Shown piece after piece: positions 44,193-52,554 of a DNA stretch of 64,000 nt. Position 1 is the stretch's first letter; every line of letters begins with the position of its first letter. The stretch lies in NCBI GenBank assembly GCA_023386955.1, contig JAEWIS010000014.1, positions 116,281 to 180,280 on the forward strand, read 5' to 3'. The notes beneath the pieces are model-generated. The model was not told the DNA's origin. It saw only the letters and a list, made by a program, of their open reading frames with translations, and did no database searches. The translations under genes and the position numbers were made by a program. The DNA is from Bacillota bacterium (GTDB lineage Bacteria; Bacillota; Bacilli; Paenibacillales; NBRC-103111).

Positions 44193-44717
44193 TTAGCAGG
44201 AAAAAAACTGTTCCAGATCCATCAGCATTTGCTCCGCCAGCGGAAACAAATTCTCTTCTTCATTGCGGAAGTGACCGGCAAGCACATTGTAGGCCTCCAG
44301 CAGGGAAGCCGCAGCCTCCTTGGCCTTCTCACTGTTGACGGGAGCCGAAGCCCCTTCCAGGATTTGCAGGAAGCGCATAATATGGCCGTGAGCCAGCTTA
44401 TGCTCCTGCTCCAGCGCCATCAGCTGCTCCAGATCCTGGCCGGAATAGTCGCGCACCATGGGAAACAGGACTTGATCCTCCCACAAGGAGTGGGCATCCA
44501 TTTTCTCCACAAACTGAATGGTTTTGCCGCGAAGATAGTTCAGAGATACGCTCCAATTCAGCACATCCTCATCCTGTCCCACTACCTTGGCCATGCCATA
44601 AAGCTCCATCATTTCCCGCTTCAGCAGCTCATGCTCTTCCTTCAGCTGTTCCATTCCGTCTCCCAGCACGTCCACTGTACTAACCACTTGCTCTTCACGG
44701 GATAACGTTTGAAGCAT
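44193..44717 (-). CDS. Hemerythrin HHE-domain protein, copy 1
   Basis: This 174-residue four-helix protein has the metal-ligand His/Glu pattern of hemerythrins: LKEEHELLK near residue 27, HSLWEDQVLFP near residue 80, LEQEHKLAHGH near 103 and FRNEEENLFP near 150. Such proteins bind oxygen or nitric oxide at a di-iron centre, or aid repair of iron centres (ScdA/YtfE group). The ATG at 44717 has GAGGAG nine bases upstream; in-frame starts up to ten codons earlier lack a site. A perfect Fnr-like box lies upstream. Confidence 0.85.
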   Translation of the reverse strand: MLQTLSREEQVVSTVDVLGDGMEQLKEEHELLKREMMELYGMAKVVGQDEDVLNWSVSLNYLRGKTIQFVEKMDAHSLWEDQVLFPMVRDYSGQDLEQLMALEQEHKLAHGHIMRFLQILEGASAPVNSEKAKEAAASLLEAYNVLAGHFRNEEENLFPLAEQMLMDLEQFFSC

Positions 44718-44819
44718 GTTCATCCACTCCTCTGTATTCATCGCCACAATCGGGTGTGATGCTTATGGCAACCTCTATCTTCGATAAATATAATTTATAT
44801 GGCGATAACTTATACCATC

Positions 44820-44862
44820 AGTATAGTCTCTGCCATATGGTTCATCTGTGATTATAATCACA
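44820..44862 (-). promoter_or_regulatory. Fnr-like box and -10 of the HHE gene (copy 1)
   Basis: TGTGATTATAATCACA (44847-44862) is a perfect palindrome matching TGTGA-N6-TCACA. On the minus strand the -10 TATACT lies at 44825-44820, which puts the box centre at -41.5, the position used by activators of the Crp/Fnr family. Confidence 0.75.
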
Positions 44863-44994
44863 AAGTATGCCGCTGAATATTGCTAACTTGTGTCATCTCA
44901 TTTTTTCCCTTCACTCCAAAAAAATACCCGGCCTCCCGCTGCTGTTCACCATGAACAGAAGGAGAGAGCCGGGCACCAATATGAGGACGAAGAA

Positions 44995-45153
44995 TTAACG
45001 GTTGATCATGCCGCAGCTGTCCGCCTTGCCGCAGGTGGAGCTGGCGCTTCCGCAATTGCAGGCGGTACCGCCGTTTTTGCGGTTCTTCAGATAACGGAAA
45101 ACAGTAAAGCCGACGATGCCGACAACCACTGCGATAATAATTACATCTGCCAT
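44995..45153 (-). CDS. FeoB-associated Cys-rich small membrane protein
   Basis: This 52-residue protein has one N-terminal membrane helix (VIIIAVVVGIVGFTVFRYL) followed by a tail with four Cys in ACNCGSASSTCGKADSCG. This is the known layout of the small Cys-rich protein encoded after feoB in many firmicutes; it is thought to assist iron handling by FeoB. The gene follows feoB by 46 bases on the same strand. AAGGG is six bases before the ATG. Confidence 0.88.
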   Translation of the reverse strand: MADVIIIAVVVGIVGFTVFRYLKNRKNGGTACNCGSASSTCGKADSCGMINR

Positions 45154-45199
45154 GTGAATCCCTTCTTCCTTATGAGTATGGCGATGGATGGACTTGACT

Positions 45200-47254
45200 C
45201 TAGAGTCCGATTCCCAGGAGACGGCCGACTTGATATACAAGAAGCGAGATGGTCCAGGCAATGCCGCATTGGTAGGCCACCGTGAACAGGGTCCATTTCC
45301 AGGAGCCCAGTTCCTTCTTGGCTGTGGCGATAGCCGCAAAACAAGGGGCATACAACAGAACGAATACCATGACGGAGAAAGCCGCAAGCGGCGAGAAATA
45401 TCCATGCAGGGCAGTGCTGAGGGCGTTGGTCAGCTCTTCCGTGCCCTCATTGATGTAGAGAATTCCCAAGGTGCTGACTACCGCTTCCTTGGCGATCAAA
45501 CCGGTCAGCAGCGCAGCGCCTACCTGCCAGTGCACTTCGCCGGTGCCGTTAATCACACCGAAGCCGTTCCAGGTAAAGATCGGAGCGATCAGCTTGCCGA
45601 TGGAGCCGAAGATGCTATCTGCAGCGTCCCCCACCATATGGAAGGAGAAATCGAAGGTTTGCAGCACCCAGATGACTACGCTCATGGACAGCAGGATGGT
45701 ACCCACCTTCACCACATAGCCGCGGGCTTTTTCCCAGGTATGCATCATAACGGACTTCAAGGAAGGCAGTCGGTACGGCGGCAGCTCCATAACAAACGGA
45801 GGTGCTTCACCCTTAAATACCGTTTTGTTCAAAATGATACAAGAGAGCATGGCCACAAGAATGCCCAGGCCATAAATACTGAATGTGACAAGCCCCTGAT
45901 TGGAGGCGAAGAAGGCGCCGGCGAACACGGCGTATACCGGGATCCGGGCTCCGCAGGACATAAACGGCATCAGGGTGATGGCCAGCTTCCGGCTCCGGTC
46001 ATCCTCCAGGGTCCGGGTGGCCATAATGGCGGGAACGCCGCAGCCATACCCCATCAGAAGCGGAACGAAGGCTTTGCCGGACAGGCCAAAGCGTCTGAAC
46101 ACACGGTCCATCACGAAGGCGATGCGGGCCATATACCCGACGTCCTCCAGAATGGACAGACAGAGCATCAGGATTACAACAAGGGGCAGAAAGCCGAGTA
46201 CTGATCCAATACCTGCAAAGATACCGTCAATTACCAGGCCCGTAACCGTATCGGATGCTCCGACGGTTTCCAGGAAGGTCGCTACCCAGCCCGGGATGGT
46301 TTCCCCGGTGAATTCTGCGAAGGGATCGGCGATAAGTGCAGCCACCGGACCCAAGGAAATCTGGAATACGGCATACATAATCAATATGAAGATCGGAATG
46401 CCCAGGTAGCGGTTGGTGACAATCTTGTCCACCTTATCGGAAAAGGTCAAATCCCCTTCCTTTCTTCCCTTCTTCACATGCTTTTCGATGGCTTCACTGA
46501 TATATTTGTAACGCAGGTCGGCAATCATCGACTCCAGATCACCCTCGGCGCCTTCGGCCTGGGCCACGATCTTATTGACGGAAGCCGTCATAGCCGGGCT
46601 CATGTTAAGCTCTTCGATTGCTTTTTCGTCTCTTTCCAGCAGCTTCACGGCATTGTAAAGCGGGTTGGGGTAATTATCCTTCTGCAGAAGCTCACTCAGC
46701 GCCTTGACGGGTGCTTCCAGCTTGGTGCGCTCAAGGGCAGTTTTGATGGCACGCTCATGCTTGTGGTCCAAGGACAAGGCCCGCTCCAGCAGCTCCTTGA
46801 TCCCCTGATTCTTGGTGGCGGTGATGGGAACCACGGGCACACCCAGCTGCTTCTCCAGACTGGCCGCATCAATGCTGTCTCCCCGGAGCTTCACCTCATC
46901 CATCATGTTCAGGGCAATGATCGTAGGAATCCCCAGCTCCAGCAATTGGGTGGTGAGATACAAGTTCCGCTCAATGTTGGTGGCATCCACGATATTGATG
47001 ATTACATCCGGTTTTTCTTTGGAGAGAAAGTTGCGCGCGATAATTTCTTCTTGGGAATAAGGTGACAGCGAGTAAATACCGGGAAGGTCAATTATGGTCA
47101 CATTTTCCTTTACCTTTTTGCACTTTCCCTCTTTACGCTCCACAGTTACCCCGGGCCAGTTGCCAACATGGGCATTGCTCCCCGTCAGATTGTTAAATAG
47201 GGTAGTCTTTCCGCAGTTAGGATTGCCAGCCAGGGCAAATCTGTACGCCGCCAT
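45200..47254 (-). CDS. feoB: Ferrous iron transport protein B
   Basis: The protein of about 684 residues has an N-terminal GTPase domain (GNPNCGKTTLFNNL, DLPGIYSLSP, NMMDEV). A spacer follows to about residue 275, and then about eight to ten membrane helices containing two gate regions (MGYGCGVPAIMATR and the later half). It imports Fe(II) in an NTP-dependent way. GGAG precedes the ATG at 47254 by seven bases; an ATG six bases earlier overlaps it. The feoA gene at 47286 lies directly upstream and should be co-transcribed. Confidence 0.96.
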   Translation of the reverse strand: MAAYRFALAGNPNCGKTTLFNNLTGSNAHVGNWPGVTVERKEGKCKKVKENVTIIDLPGIYSLSPYSQEEIIARNFLSKEKPDVIINIVDATNIERNLYLTTQLLELGIPTIIALNMMDEVKLRGDSIDAASLEKQLGVPVVPITATKNQGIKELLERALSLDHKHERAIKTALERTKLEAPVKALSELLQKDNYPNPLYNAVKLLERDEKAIEELNMSPAMTASVNKIVAQAEGAEGDLESMIADLRYKYISEAIEKHVKKGRKEGDLTFSDKVDKIVTNRYLGIPIFILIMYAVFQISLGPVAALIADPFAEFTGETIPGWVATFLETVGASDTVTGLVIDGIFAGIGSVLGFLPLVVILMLCLSILEDVGYMARIAFVMDRVFRRFGLSGKAFVPLLMGYGCGVPAIMATRTLEDDRSRKLAITLMPFMSCGARIPVYAVFAGAFFASNQGLVTFSIYGLGILVAMLSCIILNKTVFKGEAPPFVMELPPYRLPSLKSVMMHTWEKARGYVVKVGTILLSMSVVIWVLQTFDFSFHMVGDAADSIFGSIGKLIAPIFTWNGFGVINGTGEVHWQVGAALLTGLIAKEAVVSTLGILYINEGTEELTNALSTALHGYFSPLAAFSVMVFVLLYAPCFAAIATAKKELGSWKWTLFTVAYQCGIAWTISLLVYQVGRLLGIGL

Positions 47255-47285
47255 ACTCATTCTCCATTCTTACGTGAAATTTGAA

Positions 47286-47513
47286 CTATTTCTCGACTGT
47301 GATTTGTTCCGCTTCGGACTTCCGCAGGGTCAGCTCGTAGCCCCGCACATTAATCTCGATGGGATCTCCCAAGGGAGCCACCTTCCGCATAATGATCTTG
47401 GCTCCTGGGGTAATCCCCATATCCATCAATCTTCTCTTCACCGGGCCGCTTACCCCGATGCTTTTGATCACGGCGGTTTCGGCAGGTTTCAGGTCCTTCA
47501 GGGAAATGTCCAT
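47286..47513 (-). CDS. feoA: FeoA-type SH3-like protein, copy 2
   Basis: This 75-residue cytoplasmic protein has the FeoA SH3-like pattern, with IKSIGVSGPVKRRLMDMGIT and GYELTLRKSEAEQITV. FeoA promotes FeoB function. The ATG at 47513 has GGAGG five bases upstream; an upstream ATG overlaps that site. It is separated by 31 bases from feoB and controlled by the Fur-like box at 47538. Another FeoA is encoded at 47609. Confidence 0.92.
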   Translation of the reverse strand: MDISLKDLKPAETAVIKSIGVSGPVKRRLMDMGITPGAKIIMRKVAPLGDPIEINVRGYELTLRKSEAEQITVEK

Positions 47514-47537
47514 ATAGTCCTCCATCTAAGGTTGATT

Positions 47538-47556
47538 GATAATGATAATCATTCTT
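47538..47556 (-). promoter_or_regulatory. Fur box of feoA-feoB
   Basis: GATAATGATAATCATTCTT matches the 19-base Fur consensus at 17 positions. It lies 25 bases upstream of the second feoA start, directly after the terminator of the first. Confidence 0.85.
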
Positions 47557-47561
47557 AATAA

Positions 47562-47597
47562 AAAGCGGGACATCTCCCTTGGAGGAGCCCCGCCGCT
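47562..47597 (-). terminator. Probable terminator after the first feoA
   Basis: AGCGG...CCGCT arms plus an inner GCTCC/GGGAG pairing are followed on the minus strand by TTTTTATT. It ends the first feoA transcript just before the second Fur box. Confidence 0.65.
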
Positions 47598-47608
47598 AGT
47601 TATTCAAA

Positions 47609-47824
47609 TTACGGATTGACCATCAGTTGTTGAGCGACGCCTTTATTGAGAGCCAGTCTGGAGCCCTTCACGCTGACGATGAGGTTGCCCTTCATCTCGG
47701 ATACGACGGAAATAAAGACTCCCGGTACAATGCCCAGTCCAGCCAGAAACTTCTTGGTATCCTCCTTGGCTCTGCACTCATTCACAACGGCTTCTTTTCC
47801 TATAGGAAGCATCGTTAACGGCAT
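47609..47824 (-). CDS. feoA: FeoA-type SH3-like protein, copy 1
   Basis: This 71-residue protein starts MPLTMLPIGKEAVVNECRAK and ends with a SH3-like core (KGNLIVSVKGSRLALNKGVA). The ATG at 47824 has AAAGGAG eight bases upstream; the longer frame has no site. It is only distantly like the second copy. It precedes a terminator and has its own Fur-like box, so it forms a separate iron-controlled unit upstream of feoA-feoB. Confidence 0.9.
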   Translation of the reverse strand: MPLTMLPIGKEAVVNECRAKEDTKKFLAGLGIVPGVFISVVSEMKGNLIVSVKGSRLALNKGVAQQLMVNP

Positions 47825-47881
47825 AATTCCCGCTCCTTTCATTAAGAAAAAACGGATGATAGTTTATCTTATTCATGACCC

Positions 47882-47900
47882 GGTAGTGATAATCACTTTC
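47882..47900 (-). promoter_or_regulatory. Fur-like box before the first feoA
   Basis: GGTAGTGATAATCACTTTC agrees with the Fur consensus at 15 of 19 positions and is centred on a perfect AGTGAT-A-ATCACT dyad. It lies about 58 bases from the start codon. Confidence 0.7.
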
Positions 47901-48098
47901 ACTGTTACGATAAAAATACACCTTCTACCCCCCTGTCGCTGTGAAATAAATCACTAGTCAATAACCGCAACCTGCCCATTTATCCTCAATTTCCACATCA
48001 TTTGTCGTTTTGTCACATTTATCCGTCCCATGCAAAAGCCTCCAAAGCGTTTCTCCGTCCGAACCGCAGTAGTGTGTTCACCTTTCCGCAATAAAAAA

Positions 48099-48126
48099 AC
48101 AGCCCCTCCTTTTAGGAAAGGGCTGC
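48099..48126 (-). terminator. Terminator overlapping the end of mobA
   Basis: CAGCCC and GGGCTG arms enclose the mobA stop codon region. TTTTTTTAT follows on the minus strand. Confidence 0.8.
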
Positions 48127-48723
48127 TTCTCCGGCATGCTTCAATGCCGACTCGTATTCTTCGGGTGTGTTCATATTCGTAACAAATTCCAGGCCGATAT
48201 GCTTCTCTTCAAAATGGGCCTCCGGCGCCTCCTGCCAATAAATCATCCGCAGCATTTCGGAAACCCGTGACTCCCCGGACAGGAGCAGCGCCGATATGGC
48301 ATCCGCACAGCCCTTGGAATAAATCCCGTGGAGGGGATGGGACCGTCCTTCAATAACCGGGACCACCGCATCGCATTTCAGGGTAGCCTTCAGCTCCTGC
48401 ATGGCTGTAGCGGCGGGGGAGGACAGGAACGGCATGTCGCAGCCGACAATCCATACCTCCGGATTCCGGGCCAAGGCCAATGCCGCATGCATGCCGGACA
48501 ACGGCCCCTTGCCGGGATAATAATCGGTAATGATCCGGATGGAGCGGTCGAGAACCGGCAGAAACAGGGTCGGCTGGTTCGTCACCACGATAATTTCCTC
48601 ACAAACCTCGCTCAGCGTTCTGATCTGACGCTGGATGAGCAATTCACCGGAAAAAGGAAGCAAGGCTTTTTCCTTGCCCATTCTCCGGTTTTGGCCTCCG
48701 GCCAATATGGCGCCCGTAAGCAT
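48112..48723 (-). CDS. mobA: Molybdenum cofactor guanylyltransferase
   Basis: This 203-residue enzyme transfers GMP from GTP to molybdopterin to form the guanine dinucleotide cofactor. It starts LTGAILAGGQNRRMGKEKAL, the nucleotidyltransferase signature, and shows VGCDMPFLS near residue 94 and HPLHGIYSK near residue 128. AAAGGATGGG precedes the ATG. The gene is away from moaA (about 5 kb) and no other moa or moe gene is in the window. It is followed by a terminator. Confidence 0.94.
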   Translation of the reverse strand: MLTGAILAGGQNRRMGKEKALLPFSGELLIQRQIRTLSEVCEEIIVVTNQPTLFLPVLDRSIRIITDYYPGKGPLSGMHAALALARNPEVWIVGCDMPFLSSPAATAMQELKATLKCDAVVPVIEGRSHPLHGIYSKGCADAISALLLSGESRVSEMLRMIYWQEAPEAHFEEKHIGLEFVTNMNTPEEYESALKHAGEAALS

Positions 48724-48753
48724 AGCTTCCCATCCTTTCCGTGTATCTATCGG

Positions 48754-49293
48754 TTATTGCTTCTTTTTGCGGATCATCTGCAGAACGAGCACCTTCTCCG
48801 AATCGGTAAGCAGGTTCTGGGCCAGTTTAAAAGCGGCATTCTCTTCCTTATAACAATGATCCCCGATGACTTGGCAGGCCCGCCGGAATTGAGCGGCGAC
48901 CTTCTGGAATGCAGCCTCGTCGCCGGGATGCTCCGCCAGATGGCCCATGGTTGCTTCCAGCTCATCGAAGGTCTCTTCCAGCAGCTCATGCTCATACTTC
49001 ATAACAGCAGCCGGACCTTTATCAGTATCCAAATATTTGGACAGGACACCAAGCAGGATTTGCTCCTCCTTCTCGGTATGCAGATTCCAGGCACTCCGCA
49101 GCTTCTGCTCCCGGCGGATCCATTCCCGCACGAAGTCCTCCCTGCGCACCGAGGACTTAGCTGCAAATTCCCAAACCTGCTCCATCCCTCTGCGGAGCTT
49201 GGTATGCTCCCGGCTCAGCAATTGAAGGGCAGGCGCCATGCCTGTGTTTGGCTTGATGCTGTCCGTTGCCGCAAATCCCTTCAGCCGTGACAT
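48754..49293 (-). CDS. Hemerythrin HHE-domain protein, copy 2
   Basis: The 179-residue protein has a His/Glu pattern for a di-iron four-helix bundle: LSREHTKLRRG near residue 27, LHTEKEEQILL near 70, YEHELLEETFDEL near 99 and HCYKEENAAFK near 147. The ATG at 49293 has GGGAGG nine bases upstream; the longer frame adds 27 unconserved residues. It is distinct from the copy at 44193, but both sit near mo-cofactor and iron genes and both have Fnr-like sites upstream. Confidence 0.82.
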   Translation of the reverse strand: MSRLKGFAATDSIKPNTGMAPALQLLSREHTKLRRGMEQVWEFAAKSSVRREDFVREWIRREQKLRSAWNLHTEKEEQILLGVLSKYLDTDKGPAAVMKYEHELLEETFDELEATMGHLAEHPGDEAAFQKVAAQFRRACQVIGDHCYKEENAAFKLAQNLLTDSEKVLVLQMIRKKKQ

Positions 49294-49409
49294 TAGCCAA
49301 CACCTCCCGACGGGCCCTGCAATGGCTTTCTGACATGGTTGAAGCCAATGCCAATAAAAGCTTTTTATCATCAAGCCCGGTAGTTATTTACGTTTATTTA
49401 TCTACTTCC

Positions 49410-49453
49410 ATGATACCCTGTGCCCGCCGTAGTCGTATGTTAACTATATCACA
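49410..49453 (-). promoter_or_regulatory. Fnr-like half-degenerate box and -10 of HHE copy 2
   Basis: On the minus strand TGTGA-TATAGT-TAACA (49453-49438) fits TGTGA-N6-TCACA at 9 of 10 positions. A -10 TATCAT lies at 49415-49410, placing the box at about -42.5. The start codon is 117 bases further. Confidence 0.5.
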
Positions 49454-49479
49454 GCGGCAGCCCCACCAAAAACGCAAAA

Positions 49480-49500
49480 AACCAGCCCGCAGGCTGGTTA
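49480..49500 (-). terminator. Terminator of the GH30 gene
   Basis: AACCAGCC and GGCTGGTT form the stem, and TTTTTTGCG follows on the minus strand. It is 75 bases past the GH30 stop. Confidence 0.8.
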
Positions 49501-49574
49501 AAAGACTCGAAAGCGTTCGAAGCATGTCCGTTTGACCCGATTTGGAAAGAAGTTTCGAGTGACCGGGCTGGTGC

Positions 49575-50921
49575 TTAAAATACCAAGGTTTGGATGGCAT
49601 GGGCAGGGATAACCGCCTCCGCCAGCTCCTCCTTGTACCGGAGGACAAAAGGAAGCTCCTCCTCCGTCCGGTTTAACACCACCACGGCAATGGTGCCGTC
49701 CTCATTGAGGAAAGCGGTGGTTTCCAACTGGTCCGTGTATTTGGTGCAGCCGATGCGAACGGCTCCGGGCCGGATATATTTGCTGAAGTGTCCGATGTAA
49801 TAATAGGAGCTTCCATAGATAACCGAATCCGTAGTGGTATCGGCAATAATCGGCGCGTCGCAGAAATTGCGCACATGGTTGGGGCCGCCCTGTTCGTCCA
49901 GCACGATGTTCCAATCCGTCCAAGCGGTCATCCAATGGTTCAGATTGCCCATGATATCATGGCCATAACGCTCCCCGGTTAGCCAGGACCCGGCATGGAC
50001 GCCGAAGAATTCCTGACAGCCTTCCGTGAAAACCAGCGCCTTATCCGGAAAACGGTCATGAACGGCGGACAGCGCTTCGAAGTGGTCCCCGGAGTACCAG
50101 TGGAAGCCGATGCCCCAGATGTACTTGGACGCCGCGGCGTCCGTGAAGGCTACCTTCGCCCTGTCATAAACCCGTTCCTTGTTATGGTCCCAGATCATCA
50201 CCTTCACATGGGACAGCCCATGCTTCTCCAGGGCGGGACCCAGATGCTCCTTCACAAAATCCCGTTCTTCTTCGGCGGTGTAGATGCAGGAATCCCACCG
50301 CTGCTTGGCCTTGGCTTCATTCTGGACGGTTAACCCCCAGATATCCACACCTTCGGCGGCATAGGCCTGTATATACTTCACGTAATACTCGGCCCATACC
50401 GGCCAGTATTCCCGGAGCAGGTGGCCGCCATGGTTCATTTCCCCGTTGGACTTCATCCACGCCGGCGGGCTCCAGGGGGAGGCAAACAGCTTAAAGCCGG
50501 AGCCCGCCGTCTCCTGTGCCTTGCGGATCAGCGGAATCAGCGATTGTTTGTCCCGGGAAATATCGAAGTGTTCCAGCTCCGGGTCCTGTTCCTCCACATA
50601 GGCGTAATTCCCCAAGGAGAAATCGCAGCTGTTGATGTGGGTCCGGCAGAAGGTATACCCCAAGCCGGTTTCCTGCCCGAAGTAAGCCTGCACAATCTCC
50701 TGGCGGCTTCCTTCCCCCATCCGGTCGATGGTTACGGATGCGGCCTCCGTCAGAGCGCCGCCGAAGCCGATCACCGTCTGGTACCGCACATCATCATAAA
50801 TATTGATCAGATGGTTTTCGGTACCCTTTTCGTCAGGTTGAAAGGTTATGCTTTTCTTCTCGGCCAACCGGTCCGCGGTATCCTTTGCCGTCTGGATGAG
50901 CCGCACTGTCCTGCCTTCCAT
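49575..50921 (-). CDS. GH30 family glycoside hydrolase
   Basis: This 448-residue enzyme is of the glucosylceramidase/beta-1,6-glucanase/xylanase group. IGFGGALTEAASVTID near residue 51 starts the barrel, the acid/base is Glu in GLTVQNEAKAK near residue 204, and the nucleophile is Glu in VFTEGCQEFFG near residue 303. Cytoplasmic by sequence, since no signal peptide is visible. The ATG at 50921 is a judgement: the ribosome site is weak in either choice. It lies downstream of AraC and MOSC genes on the same strand. Confidence 0.88.
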   Translation of the reverse strand: MEGRTVRLIQTAKDTADRLAEKKSITFQPDEKGTENHLINIYDDVRYQTVIGFGGALTEAASVTIDRMGEGSRQEIVQAYFGQETGLGYTFCRTHINSCDFSLGNYAYVEEQDPELEHFDISRDKQSLIPLIRKAQETAGSGFKLFASPWSPPAWMKSNGEMNHGGHLLREYWPVWAEYYVKYIQAYAAEGVDIWGLTVQNEAKAKQRWDSCIYTAEEERDFVKEHLGPALEKHGLSHVKVMIWDHNKERVYDRAKVAFTDAAASKYIWGIGFHWYSGDHFEALSAVHDRFPDKALVFTEGCQEFFGVHAGSWLTGERYGHDIMGNLNHWMTAWTDWNIVLDEQGGPNHVRNFCDAPIIADTTTDSVIYGSSYYYIGHFSKYIRPGAVRIGCTKYTDQLETTAFLNEDGTIAVVVLNRTEEELPFVLRYKEELAEAVIPAHAIQTLVF

Positions 50922-51004
50922 AATGGTCACCACTTTTCAATAGGATGTACCTTCATCATAGAAGAAAGGAAGCGCCGGATGTAGAGACTAACTAACCGCA
51001 AACC

Positions 51005-51829
51005 TCAACGATCTGACTGAGCGATAGCTGCCGGATGCTCTCTGCGGTATTTGCCCGGGGATATCCCGTATTTTTCCCGGAACACCCGGTGGAAGAAGGT
51101 GTAGCTGCCGAAGCCGGAAGCCTCCGCAATCTGCTCCAGTGTCATCGGTGAAAGCTCCATCAGCTGCAGCGCAATCTCCAGCCGGAGCTTATGGGCGTAT
51201 TGAAGAATGGACAAGCCGAACTCCTGCTTAAAGAGGCTGACCGCTCTGGATACACTGAGCCCGGCATGGCCAGCCACTTCCTTCAGTACAATAGGCTTCA
51301 CCGCATGCTCTTCAATATAATATTTCATCCGCAAGGCATAATGGGAGCTGGCCGTCAGCATCCCTGCCGCCTCCTGCACCGTACGGTCCATCATATAACA
51401 AAGGGATTGCATCAACGACCGCACCAGCGCGGGATTAGCCTCCGACATCCGCCGTGCCTCCAGCACCAGCTGGTTCCAGACTGCCGTAAGCCGTTCACTG
51501 TCCGCTACCTGGGTGAGTCTTGGGCGGGCTGCCGACTTCCACCACCGGTCGATCCATTCCCCTTTGCACATCACATAATAATCGCCGCTAAACTCGGCCT
51601 GCTGCCCGTTTTGGACAGTCCGCATCTCATACAATTCCCCCGGTTGAAACAAAAGCAGCTCCCCGGGCAGAATCCGCCGGTAGCCGCCGTCCATCCAGAT
51701 CTCGCAGAGCCCTTCGGTCTGCAGCCGGAAAATATAAATATCCAGCCCATGCCGGTAAGTCTGCCGGAAGGGCTGGGTATGAAGGGAAAGACCGCACAGC
51801 TGAATCTCAATGGAACCGGAATCCTCCAC
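51005..51829 (-). CDS. AraC family transcriptional regulator
   Basis: This 274-residue protein has an N-terminal cupin-like domain (RRILPGELLLFQPGELYEMR near residue 48) and a C-terminal AraC helix-turn-helix pair ending GSYTFFHRVFREKYGISPGK. A GTG start has GGAGG eight bases upstream. It lies 22 bases from the MOSC gene, so it may be co-transcribed with it, and just ahead of GH30, its probable target. Confidence 0.85.
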   Translation of the reverse strand: MEDSGSIEIQLCGLSLHTQPFRQTYRHGLDIYIFRLQTEGLCEIWMDGGYRRILPGELLLFQPGELYEMRTVQNGQQAEFSGDYYVMCKGEWIDRWWKSAARPRLTQVADSERLTAVWNQLVLEARRMSEANPALVRSLMQSLCYMMDRTVQEAAGMLTASSHYALRMKYYIEEHAVKPIVLKEVAGHAGLSVSRAVSLFKQEFGLSILQYAHKLRLEIALQLMELSPMTLEQIAEASGFGSYTFFHRVFREKYGISPGKYRREHPAAIAQSDR

Positions 51830-51851
51830 TGCCGACGCCTCCGAACTCTGC

Positions 51852-52502
51852 TTAACTTAACCGTTTGGCCAGCGTATCCCGCCAGCTTTGGGACAGCTCC
51901 GGTACGGCCAGAAGCCGTGCGGTTTCCTCCTTGTTGTCCTTGGCGGTGTACATAATCTGGTTGGCCTCTGCCACGCTGATCCCGGAAGGAGACTGCTCCA
52001 CCAGGACAACCTTATCCCCCGGCGCAGTGAAACCCTCCTCCAGCACCCGGAAATAATAGCCTGTGTAGCCGGTGGTTTGCACCAGAAGCGGCATGTCCGT
52101 CCGGTTGTACTTATGCCCCAGCTTGTAGCAGGGCTGCCGCGGCTGGCTGACCTGCACCAGCGCCTCTCCCATCCGGAAGATATCCCCGATGCGGACCTCC
52201 TGCTCCGTGAGCCCTTCCATGGTTACATTCTCCCCGAAGGCGGCCGAGTCCAGGGATAGCCCCAGTTCCTTCTCCCAGAAGGCGTAATGCTCAAAGCCAT
52301 AGACACAAACAGCCTTATCCGGTCCGCCGTGATTCACCCGGTCCGCCTGGCCGTCCTCCGCATATCCCTCAACCGTCAGAAAGAGCCTTCCTTCTGCCGG
52401 TTGTTTGCCCATACCCGTGGTAAACTCCTTGCCGCCCCATTGGTAAACGGCCGGTTTTCCGACTTGCAGGCTCTTGAGCCTGCCGGTTTGTTCCTTCGCC
52501 AT
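51852..52502 (-). CDS. MOSC-domain protein (YiiM-like)
   Basis: The 216-residue protein has a MOSC beta-barrel with the conserved Cys in VSQPRQPCYKLGHKY near residue 125, preceded by NHGGPDKAVCVYGFEHY and GENVTMEGL. MOSC domains bind the sulfurated molybdenum cofactor or move sulfur to it; YiiM-like members reduce N-hydroxylated compounds. The C-terminal 3-alpha domain (GISVAEANQIMYTAKDN) fits YiiM. GGAGG precedes the ATG by ten bases. Mo-cofactor genes moaA and mobA are in the same window. Confidence 0.88.
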   Translation of the reverse strand: MAKEQTGRLKSLQVGKPAVYQWGGKEFTTGMGKQPAEGRLFLTVEGYAEDGQADRVNHGGPDKAVCVYGFEHYAFWEKELGLSLDSAAFGENVTMEGLTEQEVRIGDIFRMGEALVQVSQPRQPCYKLGHKYNRTDMPLLVQTTGYTGYYFRVLEEGFTAPGDKVVLVEQSPSGISVAEANQIMYTAKDNKEETARLLAVPELSQSWRDTLAKRLS

Positions 52503-52554
52503 CCTGCCAACGCCTCCACATCAAGTGATCCTCACTGCCACGCTTGACCAGGCA

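Noticed and set aside
44847..44862. Crp (cAMP) site
   Set aside because: The same consensus applies to Crp, but cAMP-Crp control is unusual in this group. Fnr fits the HHE and fermentation genes better, though the two cannot be separated by sequence.
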